A DNA stretch of 5,115 bases. It comes from Flavobacteriales bacterium. GTDB taxonomy: Bacteria; Bacteroidota; Bacteroidia; NS11-12g; UBA955. This document shows positions 1 to 5,115 of the stretch, one piece after another. The position numbers and the translations under genes are program-made. Positions within the stretch are counted from its first letter, which is position 1. Every line of letters begins with the position of its first letter. Below the pieces are notes generated by a model. The model was not told where the DNA came from. It saw nothing but the letters and a program-made list of their open reading frames with translations, and searched no databases. The stretch lies in assembly GCA_947464515.1 (NCBI GenBank), contig CANHXF010000150.1, forward strand, positions 1-5,115, given 5' to 3'.

Positions 1-72
1 AAGGTAGGATGATTTTTTATATCAAATGCAAGTTCATAAATACCTAAAAACTATGATGTAATTTCGCAAAGT

Positions 73-678
73 ATGCAATTTACATCGGGTATTGTGGAGC
101 AAGCAGTGGAGGCCTTATCGTCGTTTCCGGGGATTGGAAAGCGCACGGCCTTGCGATTGGTGATGTATTTGCTTAAGCGCCCAGAAATGGAGGTCGCCAA
201 TTTGGCGTCTGCGTTGTTAAAATTGAAAACGGAATTGCATTTGTGTGAAATTTGCGGGAACGTGAGCGATCACAAACGATGCGATGTTTGCAAAAACCCC
301 CGTCGTTCCGAGGGTGTGATTTGTATCGTTGAAGATTTTAGTGATCTAATGGCCATTGAATCTACGGCACAGTTTAAGGGCAAGTATCACGTTTTGGGAG
401 GTTTGATTTCGCCGATGGATGGCATTGGTCCGGATGATTTGAACATATCGATGCTAATATCCCGGGTAGAAAAGGGCTTGGTTGAGGAGGTGATGATGGC
501 TTTGAGCGCAACGGTAGAGGGCGATACAACGATGTTTTATTTGGCCAAAAAATTGAAGCCTTTTGGTGTCACTGTCACATGCATCGCGCGAGGAATCGCA
601 GTGGGTGGCGAAATCGAATACGCCGATGAGGTCACTTTGGGTCGGTCTATCGCACAGAGAACCGAATATTTATTGTAA
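73..678 (+). CDS. recR: Recombination protein RecR
   Basis: RecR works with RecF and RecO in the cytoplasm to load RecA on single-stranded gaps during recombinational repair. The 201-residue length matches the usual family size of about 200. Domains appear in the expected order. A helix-hairpin-helix DNA-binding motif covers residues 16-29 (FPGIGKRTALRL). A four-cysteine zinc site is formed by C58, C61, C70 and C73. A Toprim domain begins near residue 81, with VEDFSDLMAIE at 86-96 and TVEGDTTMFYLA near 147-158. The C-terminal GGEIEYADEVTLGRSIAQR segment closes the family signature. All key residues are present, so the gene looks intact and functional. The ATG at 73 gives the normal RecR N-terminus. 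No Shine-Dalgarno sequence precedes it, as is usual in Bacteroidota. The glycosyltransferase gene follows after 17 bases, so co-transcription is likely. Confidence 0.97.
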   Translation: MQFTSGIVEQAVEALSSFPGIGKRTALRLVMYLLKRPEMEVANLASALLKLKTELHLCEICGNVSDHKRCDVCKNPRRSEGVICIVEDFSDLMAIESTAQFKGKYHVLGGLISPMDGIGPDDLNISMLISRVEKGLVEEVMMALSATVEGDTTMFYLAKKLKPFGVTVTCIARGIAVGGEIEYADEVTLGRSIAQRTEYLL

Positions 679-695
679 TTTGCTACGCCCAAAAC

Positions 696-2642
696 ATGCA
701 GCATACTCTTTCTGTTGTTATCGTAAATTATAACGTCAAGTACTTTCTTGAGCAGGCTTTGCGTTCTGTAGAGAAGGCAATTGTGGGGATGGACGCGGAG
801 GTTTGGGTGGTCGATAATAATAGTGTAGACGGCAGTGTGAGTATGGTTCAAGACAAGTTTCCGTGGGTTCAAGTGATTGCCAATACGGAGAATTTGGGCT
901 TTTCTCAGGCCAATAATCAGGCGATGCGTTTAAGCACTAGTAAGTATGTTCTCCTTTTGAATCCCGATACGGTGGTGCAGGAAGACAGTTTAAAGTTGTG
1001 CGTGTCCCACATGGAATCGAACCCAGAAATTGGGGGTTTGGGCGTGAGGATGATCGATGGTAAGGGGAAATTCTTGCCGGAAAGTAAGCGTGGGTTACCT
1101 ACGCCGCAGGTCGCATTTTTTAAGATGACGGGTCTCAGCGGATTATTTCCGAAGTCTCGCGTTTTTGGTCGTTATCATTTGAAGTATCTAAGTGAGCATG
1201 AAACGAATGATGTAGAAGTCTTGAGTGGTGCTTTCATGATGATGCGATCGTCTGTTTTGGACAAGGTGGGATTACTGGATGAGGATTATTTTATGTACGG
1301 CGAAGATGTGGATTTGAGTTATCGCATCTCGCTGGGTGGATATAAAAATGTATATTTTGCGGGTACAACCATCATCCATTATAAGGGCGAAAGTACCAAG
1401 CGAAAAACGGCGAATTATGTCAAGGTGTTTTACAATGCAATGGTCCTTTTTGCGAAAAAACACTACAGCAGTTCCGTAGCTGGCAGGTTTGCGTTTTTCA
1501 TTCAAATGGCAATTTATTTAAGGGCTTCGGTTGCTTTTTGTGCTCGTTTGGCCGAAAAAATATGGTTGCCGTTGTTTGATTTTTTACTCATTTTCATCGG
1601 ATACCTAGGCATCGCCAAATATTGGGAATTGTATCACAAGTTTGTTCGGGGGTATTATCCATCGGAATTCTTTTCCGTTCATATTCCTATCTACATTGGT
1701 TTGGTAATGGCTTCGGTTTATCTCTGGGGCGGATACGACAAGCCTTTTGTGGCACGAAGATTATTTAGGGGCACATTGGTTGGATCCTTTGCTCTATTTG
1801 CAATGTATGCTTTTCTCCCCAAGGACCTTCAATTCTCTAGAGCGATATTGGCTTTGGGTTCAGCTTGGGCTGTAGGAGCGGTGTTTTTGTCGAGAGGCAT
1901 TGCTCAATCCCTTAAAATTGGGGATGTTCGATTTGATCACGGAGGTCGTAGGAAAGTGATTTTGGTTGGCGGAGAATCCGAGAATCATCGCATCGAAAAT
2001 TTGCTGAAGCGCGGACGAGTGAACCACGAAGTATTGGGATGGATTTCGGCGAGCGAAGTGAGACAGCCCGGGTATATTGGTCATTTGGATCAGATGTCTG
2101 AGGTGCTAGAGATATATCGACCTGATTTGGTCATTTTTAGTGGGAAAGACGTTTCTTCGTCGCGGATTATGTCGCACATGAACGATTTTCAATCCAAGCC
2201 CGTTCAAGTAAAAATTGCCCCGGAAAAGGGAGAGACGATCATTGGTTCAGACTCAAAAAATTTACCTGGGGAGTTGTTTACTTTGGAAGTGAATTATCAT
2301 TTGGCTCAGGTTCATCATTTGAGGAACAAGAGGGTGTTTGATGTCATGATTTCTTTGCTGTTGCTCCCATTGCTCCCATTTTTACTTTTTTTTATGGGCG
2401 GTAGAAAGTGTTTGCGTTCTTTAATTTCTGTGTTGATTGGTCGAAATACTTGGGTGGGATATAAACGCACGGGGGCCACGGCTAGTTTGCCCAAATTGGC
2501 ATCGCCGGTTTTTGAGGTGGCGCAACAGTTTCAGGGTACAGAATTCGAATTGGATGCTGTGATGAATTATGCACGTGATTATTCGGTGACGGATGATTTG
2601 CGAATTTTGATTTCATGTGTTTTTCAAAAGACGGGGTCGTGA
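696..2642 (+). CDS. GT2 glycosyltransferase fused to a membrane, Rossmann-like and degenerate sugar-phosphotransferase-like region
   Basis: This is a 648-residue membrane glycosyltransferase that probably builds a surface polysaccharide or lipid-linked glycan at the inner face of the cytoplasmic membrane; donor and acceptor are unknown. Residues 1-255 form a GT2 (GT-A fold, WbbL/rhamnosyltransferase-like) domain: SVVIVNYN at 6-13, VVDNNS at 38-43, the metal-binding region LNPD at 88-91, and the GEDVDLSYR motif at 202-210 holding the likely catalytic base. About five hydrophobic segments follow (near 264-284, 291-306, 328-345, 358-375 and 381-399). A Rossmann-like domain starts at RKVILVGG (419-426). 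The last 100 residues begin with KRVFDV (545-550) and a hydrophobic hairpin, like bacterial sugar transferases (WcaJ type). They end with YARDYSVTDDLRIL, also like that family, but the stretch that should carry the catalytic Asp-Glu pair is missing. The layout is seen here; family assignment of the C-terminus is inference. No frameshift is visible. Confidence 0.9.
   Translation: MQHTLSVVIVNYNVKYFLEQALRSVEKAIVGMDAEVWVVDNNSVDGSVSMVQDKFPWVQVIANTENLGFSQANNQAMRLSTSKYVLLLNPDTVVQEDSLKLCVSHMESNPEIGGLGVRMIDGKGKFLPESKRGLPTPQVAFFKMTGLSGLFPKSRVFGRYHLKYLSEHETNDVEVLSGAFMMMRSSVLDKVGLLDEDYFMYGEDVDLSYRISLGGYKNVYFAGTTIIHYKGESTKRKTANYVKVFYNAMVLFAKKHYSSSVAGRFAFFIQMAIYLRASVAFCARLAEKIWLPLFDFLLIFIGYLGIAKYWELYHKFVRGYYPSEFFSVHIPIYIGLVMASVYLWGGYDKPFVARRLFRGTLVGSFALFAMYAFLPKDLQFSRAILALGSAWAVGAVFLSRGIAQSLKIGDVRFDHGGRRKVILVGGESENHRIENLLKRGRVNHEVLGWISASEVRQPGYIGHLDQMSEVLEIYRPDLVIFSGKDVSSSRIMSHMNDFQSKPVQVKIAPEKGETIIGSDSKNLPGELFTLEVNYHLAQVHHLRNKRVFDVMISLLLLPLLPFLLFFMGGRKCLRSLISVLIGRNTWVGYKRTGATASLPKLASPVFEVAQQFQGTEFELDAVMNYARDYSVTDDLRILISCVFQKTGS
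2322..2618 (+). other. Degenerate polyprenyl-phosphate sugar-1-phosphate transferase-like domain within the glycosyltransferase
   Basis: This segment encodes residues 543-641 of the glycosyltransferase. It opens with RNKRVFDVMISLLLLPLLPF, like the membrane-entry helix of bacterial sugar transferases (KRxFDxxxSL, then leucines and prolines). It then jumps within about 20 residues to GRNTWVGYKR (582-591), which resembles the GxMSxVGxRP region near the end of that domain. LPKLASPVF (598-606) matches the position of the usual LKPGITG segment. YARDYSVTDDLRIL (625-638) matches the closing YxxxWSxxxDxxIL. The central part of the family, with the QxRxG motif and the catalytic Asp-Glu pair, is absent, so the domain probably cannot transfer a sugar phosphate. 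It may serve as a membrane-binding or lipid-recognition module. The comparison was made from memory of the family, not by alignment. Confidence 0.55.
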
Positions 2643-2643
2643 C

Positions 2644-3813
2644 ATGAAAAAGCGGGGCATGGTTAATATTTACGAATCAAGGCGATTTATCAAGGTTATT
2701 TTGATGTTATTGGCCCTGATTATTAGTATCATTACCCTGTATTTGAGTCAGAGATTGGTAGTAAAAATTGCCGGTGAGGAAAAGAAGAAAATGGAAATGT
2801 GGGCCGAGGCGGAGAGTATACTAACTGATCCAAATAGCGACGGTGACTTGGGGTTTCAGTTGCGCGTTGTACAATCGAATACGACGATTCCTGCGATTTT
2901 GGTGGACGACAAAGGAGTGATTTTGGAATTTGTGAATATTGATACTGGCGGAAGGACGCGTGTAGAACAGTATTTGAGTGCGAAGTTGGAGGAATTTAAA
3001 ATAGAGAATGAAGCCATCGTAGTTCCGGTAGATAAGGACGTTGATTTTAAGGTTTATTACGGTAGCAGTACGGTATTGACACAGCTTCAGTATTATCCCT
3101 ATGTTGTTTTGGGCATTGTAGCCTTATTTATGTTTGTTTCGTATGTCGCATTTTCCTACTCCACTCGTTCTGAGCAAGATAAGGTTTGGGTTGGATTGGC
3201 CAAGGAGACGGCGCATCAATTGGGAACCCCGATTTCTAGTTTGATGGGTTGGGTACAGGTGATGGAGTTGGGGGATTTGCCGGAGGGCGCGCCAATGGAG
3301 ATGAGGAAGGACATTGATCGCTTGAATATTATTACGGAGCGCTTTTCTAAGATTGGATCGGAACCGGTATTGGAAACTTTGAATTTGAATGAGGTGATGT
3401 TTGAGGCTATTGAATACATGAAAAACAGATCGGGCAGGGGCGTTGTTTTTGAATCCGAATTTTGGAAGTCGGACGTCTTGTGTAGGATCAATCGGAATTT
3501 ATTTCATTGGGTAATTGAGAATTTGATAAAAAATAGCATTGATGCGATGGAGGGTGAAGGGGTACTGAAGTGCAGCGTGAAGTTGATTAAAAACAAGGCG
3601 GTTGTTGATATTACAGACAGTGGAAAGGGTGTTTCTCGGGATCAGATGAAGTCGATTTTTAAGCCTGGATTTACGACCAAGAAGCGTGGCTGGGGCTTGG
3701 GTTTGTCGTTGGCCAAGCGTATCATTACCGATTACCATCGTGGTGAGATATATGTGAAATCGAGTATTCCATTTGAGCACACAACGATGCGCATTGTTAT
3801 TTCAGCGGTGTAA
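2644..3813 (+). CDS. Membrane sensor histidine kinase (HQLGTP type), orphan
   Basis: This 389-residue inner-membrane histidine kinase senses an unknown signal and would pass phosphate to an unidentified response regulator. One membrane helix lies near residues 15-35. An extracytoplasmic domain spans about 36-150 and a second helix about 152-172. No HAMP or PAS domain is recognisable. The H-box is AKETAHQLGTP (186-196), with H191 as the predicted phosphorylation site. The ATPase domain is complete: N-box NLIKNSIDAM (293-302), G1 box DSGKGV (325-330), F-box FKPGFTTK (339-346) and G2 box GWGLGLSLAKR (349-359). The ATG at 2644 is chosen because it falls one base after the preceding stop and puts the first helix at a normal distance. 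A GTG at 2617 would add nine residues inside the upstream gene. The close spacing argues for co-transcription with the glycosyltransferase. No response regulator is in the window. Confidence 0.93.
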   Translation: MKKRGMVNIYESRRFIKVILMLLALIISIITLYLSQRLVVKIAGEEKKKMEMWAEAESILTDPNSDGDLGFQLRVVQSNTTIPAILVDDKGVILEFVNIDTGGRTRVEQYLSAKLEEFKIENEAIVVPVDKDVDFKVYYGSSTVLTQLQYYPYVVLGIVALFMFVSYVAFSYSTRSEQDKVWVGLAKETAHQLGTPISSLMGWVQVMELGDLPEGAPMEMRKDIDRLNIITERFSKIGSEPVLETLNLNEVMFEAIEYMKNRSGRGVVFESEFWKSDVLCRINRNLFHWVIENLIKNSIDAMEGEGVLKCSVKLIKNKAVVDITDSGKGVSRDQMKSIFKPGFTTKKRGWGLGLSLAKRIITDYHRGEIYVKSSIPFEHTTMRIVISAV

Positions 3814-3841
3814 TTGCTCAGAAATTGTGAAATAATAGGCA

Positions 3842-3849
3842 TATTTTTG
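3842..3849 (+). promoter_or_regulatory. Possible Bacteroidota -7 box upstream of the DUF4293 gene
   Basis: The octamer TATTTTTG matches the Bacteroidota -7 consensus TANNTTTG in all fixed positions. It lies 37 bases before the start at 3887, giving an expected untranslated leader of about 30 bases. The -33 element is poor: the nearest suitable TTG, at 3814-3816, is 25 bases upstream, which is too far. The sequence is AT-rich, so a chance match is plausible. Confidence 0.35.
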
Positions 3850-3851
3850 GA

Positions 3852-3881
3852 TTGAAGATTGCCAAATTTTAGGTAGGTTTG
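3852..3881 (+). promoter_or_regulatory. Possible second promoter, TTG-19-TAGGTTTG
   Basis: A TTG at 3852-3854 is followed after 19 bases by TAGGTTTG at 3874-3881, which fits the Bacteroidota consensus TTG-(about 19)-TANNTTTG. The -7 box ends only five bases before the ATG at 3887, so transcription would start at or next to that ATG and give an almost leaderless message. The MIQRIQ opening of the protein argues against a later start. The overlapping AGGTAGG at 3871-3877 could instead be a weak ribosome-binding sequence. Either reading is tentative. Confidence 0.3.
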
Positions 3882-3886
3882 AATTC

Positions 3887-4366
3887 ATGATTCAGCGCAT
3901 TCAAACAATCTTTTTAATTTTAGTTATCGTTATTGGATATGTCAACTTGTGGCAAGATCCTGTCTATGCTTGGTTCACCGCGAACGACAATAGCAATTCA
4001 AATGTTTTAATGTTTTGGCACAGTTACTCGGGGGTAGTGACGGATGGGAATACGATGTATACTCCCGATTTACTAACGGCTTTTTTTACGGTTGCGATGA
4101 TGGTTTTGGGATTAGCCACAGTGTTTTTATTTAATAATCGCAAACTCCAGTTAAAAGCGGCATGGTTAACATTGGGTTTTTCGATTTTGGCTGTGGGGGT
4201 TTTGTATTTGAGATATTTTCTACTGTCTTGGGCGCATGAAAATTTTGTAGGACAGTTTGGAATTCATTTTATTTGGCCCCATTTTTTGATATTGTATGCG
4301 GCACTTTCTGTTTTTAATATTAGAAAAGACGAGCGGTTGGTGCGCAGTATGGATCGGATCAGATAA
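3887..4366 (+). CDS. DUF4293 family four-helix membrane protein
   Basis: This 159-residue membrane protein belongs to DUF4293, a family of unknown function largely confined to Bacteroidota. The family marks are the MIQRIQTIFL opening and the charged ending NIRKDERLVRSMDRIR at residues 144-159. Four hydrophobic segments are visible at about 5-21, 61-82, 92-113 and 127-144, so both ends should lie on the same side of the membrane. By the positive-inside rule that side is the cytoplasm, given the basic C-terminus and the NNRKLQLK loop at 83-90. The loop at about 22-60 is polar and rich in Asn and aromatic residues and probably faces the periplasm. No catalytic motif is seen. The start at 3887 is fixed by the family N-terminus. 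A 73-base gap with promoter-like boxes separates it from the kinase gene. Its TAA shares one base with the next gene's ATG. Confidence 0.9.
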   Translation: MIQRIQTIFLILVIVIGYVNLWQDPVYAWFTANDNSNSNVLMFWHSYSGVVTDGNTMYTPDLLTAFFTVAMMVLGLATVFLFNNRKLQLKAAWLTLGFSILAVGVLYLRYFLLSWAHENFVGQFGIHFIWPHFLILYAALSVFNIRKDERLVRSMDRIR

Positions 4367-5115
4367 TGATAATGGGGATGAGATTAAAAGTTTGGTCGTT
4401 ATTGGTTTGTTTGGGTTTTAGCGCTGTGTTGTTGGCACAGGGGAAAAAAATGAAACAGCCCCAAGAACCTGGCAAGATGCTTGTTTCTGGGGAATATGAA
4501 TTTATAGCGAAGGATGAGTTTGGTACATTGGGTTTGAGTGGGGCGATGATGCGCGCCGAAGGCGCGCGCAAGGCTAAGGGCAAAGCCCTGAGCCCTGAAA
4601 TGCAAAAATCTTTCGATTCCCTTTTAACCCCCTTCGAGAAATCAAAAGGACAAGGTACCGCCAATTATTTTGAATGTGTGGCCTGGTACAAACAACTTGC
4701 CGCTACCTTTCCCGCCTATTGCTCACTGCAGTCTATCGGACTTGGTGATGTTGGCAAGGATATTTATGTCCTTAAACTCAATGGTCCCGCCATGGATAGA
4801 ATGGACCGATTTGGTAACGGAGATGTGGGCCTCGAAGCCGGTCCTAAAGTGCAAGCCACTCCCCTTGTAAAAGTGCTAATCAACAACAATATCCATCCTG
4901 GTGAACCCGAAGGGACAGATGCTTGTATGATTTTATTGCGCGATATGCTCTTCTTTGGTCAGTATTGGCAGCAAGTTTTACCCTATTTACAACTCTATGT
5001 CATTTGTCAGTACAACGTAGACGGAACCCTTACTCGCAGCGGAACATCTAGAGCCAATCAAAACGGTCCGGTGGAATATGGATTTAGAGGCAACGCGCAG
5101 AACCTAGATTTGAAT
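4366..5115 (+). CDS. Secreted M14 family zinc metallopeptidase, 3' end outside window
   Basis: The first 250 residues of an exported zinc carboxypeptidase-like enzyme are visible; the gene runs off the window. Residues 1-25 look like a signal peptide (basic MRLK, then a hydrophobic core), probably cut in LLA-QG. The M14 domain begins near 88 (LTPFEKS). It carries the zinc-binding HxxE as HPGEPEG, with H177 and E180, and then YNVDGTLTRSG (216-226), RANQNGPVEYGFRGN (229-243) and NLDLN at the edge, just before the catalytic Arg expected in a DLNRD motif. The third zinc ligand and the catalytic Glu lie outside. The ATG at 4366 overlaps the preceding TAA, suggesting translational coupling; ATGs at 4372 and 4378 are also possible, the last giving the neatest signal peptide. 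About 60 residues separate the signal peptide from the M14 domain, which is unusually long, and this linker contains a double palindrome where codon use changes. Cleaved substrate unknown. Confidence 0.9.
   Translation, partial: MIMGMRLKVWSLLVCLGFSAVLLAQGKKMKQPQEPGKMLVSGEYEFIAKDEFGTLGLSGAMMRAEGARKAKGKALSPEMQKSFDSLLTPFEKSKGQGTANYFECVAWYKQLAATFPAYCSLQSIGLGDVGKDIYVLKLNGPAMDRMDRFGNGDVGLEAGPKVQATPLVKVLINNNIHPGEPEGTDACMILLRDMLFFGQYWQQVLPYLQLYVICQYNVDGTLTRSGTSRANQNGPVEYGFRGNAQNLDLN
4551..4594. repeat. Two adjacent GC-rich palindromes inside the M14 peptidase gene
   Basis: The first palindrome (4551-4567) has perfect 7-base arms, GCGCGCC and GGCGCGC, around the loop GAA. Four bases later the second (4572-4594) has 10-base arms, GGCTAAGGGC and GCCCTGAGCC, with a single A-G mismatch and the loop AAA. 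The block is much richer in GC than its surroundings and codes for a low-complexity Ala/Lys/Arg/Gly stretch (residues about 62-76) outside the catalytic domain. Paired short hairpins of this kind resemble REP-type or Rickettsia-type palindromic elements. Only one copy is in the window, so its repeat nature is inferred. Confidence 0.6.

Noticed and set aside
1..72. Possible tail of an upstream gene, or a promoter for recR (TAATTTCG at 59-66)
   Set aside because: A frame open from position 3 to a TAA at 45-47 is too short to assign. The -7-like box differs from TANNTTTG by one base, has no TTG at good spacing, and ends six bases before the start codon.
537..872. Minus-strand open frame across the recR/glycosyltransferase boundary
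   Set aside because: It overlaps two well-supported genes, has no recognisable motif and reflects their codon bias.
2617..2643. GTG start for the kinase inside the glycosyltransferase gene
   Set aside because: The ATG at 2644, one base after the upstream stop, gives a normal N-terminus. The extra nine residues add nothing recognisable.
3846..3870. Possible terminator after the kinase gene (TTTGG and CCAAA followed by T's)
   Set aside because: The stem is only five AT-rich pairs with an 11-base loop, too weak to support termination.
4359..4664. Minus-strand open frames opposite the start of the peptidase gene
   Set aside because: They lie antisense to a gene with a clear signal peptide. The Ala/Arg/Leu-rich translation is the complement of the GC-rich palindromes.
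4670..4870. Plus-strand 66-codon open frame inside the peptidase gene
   Set aside because: The overlapping frame carries the M14 zinc motif and continues intact, and this one has no family features.

Overview
The window looks like chromosomal DNA from a member of the Bacteroidota, probably a Flavobacteriales-type marine or freshwater bacterium. The evidence is a DUF4293 protein with its typical first and last residues, a sensor kinase of the HQLGTP type common in this phylum, a secreted M14 peptidase of the type found there, starts without a clear Shine-Dalgarno sequence, and TANNTTTG-like promoter boxes. No rRNA, tRNA, CRISPR array, insertion sequence or phage gene was seen.

Five genes lie head to tail on the + strand. 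recR (73-678) encodes the DNA-repair protein RecR. After 17 bases comes a 648-residue membrane glycosyltransferase (696-2642). It joins a GT2 catalytic domain to membrane helices, a Rossmann-like domain and what looks like a catalytically gutted polyprenyl-phosphate sugar-1-phosphate transferase domain. One base after its stop begins an orphan sensor histidine kinase (2644-3813). A 73-base gap with promoter-like boxes precedes the four-helix DUF4293 protein (3887-4366). Its stop overlaps the start of a secreted M14 zinc peptidase (4366 to beyond 5115), which is cut by the window edge just before an expected catalytic arginine.

The tight spacing suggests two transcription units: recR, glycosyltransferase and kinase, then DUF4293 and peptidase. 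The genes do not form an obvious single pathway. The glycosyltransferase and kinase may both act at the cell envelope, while recR is a housekeeping gene.

Two places deserve attention. The first is the C-terminus of the glycosyltransferase, which keeps the start and end of a sugar-phosphotransferase domain but lacks its catalytic middle. The second is positions 4551-4594 inside the peptidase gene. There two GC-rich hairpins stand back to back, and the strongly G-rich, TTG-rich composition of the upstream genes gives way to a balanced, CTN-rich one. This could be a palindromic element inserted in frame, a rearrangement joint or an assembly joint. No clearly new biological system is visible.
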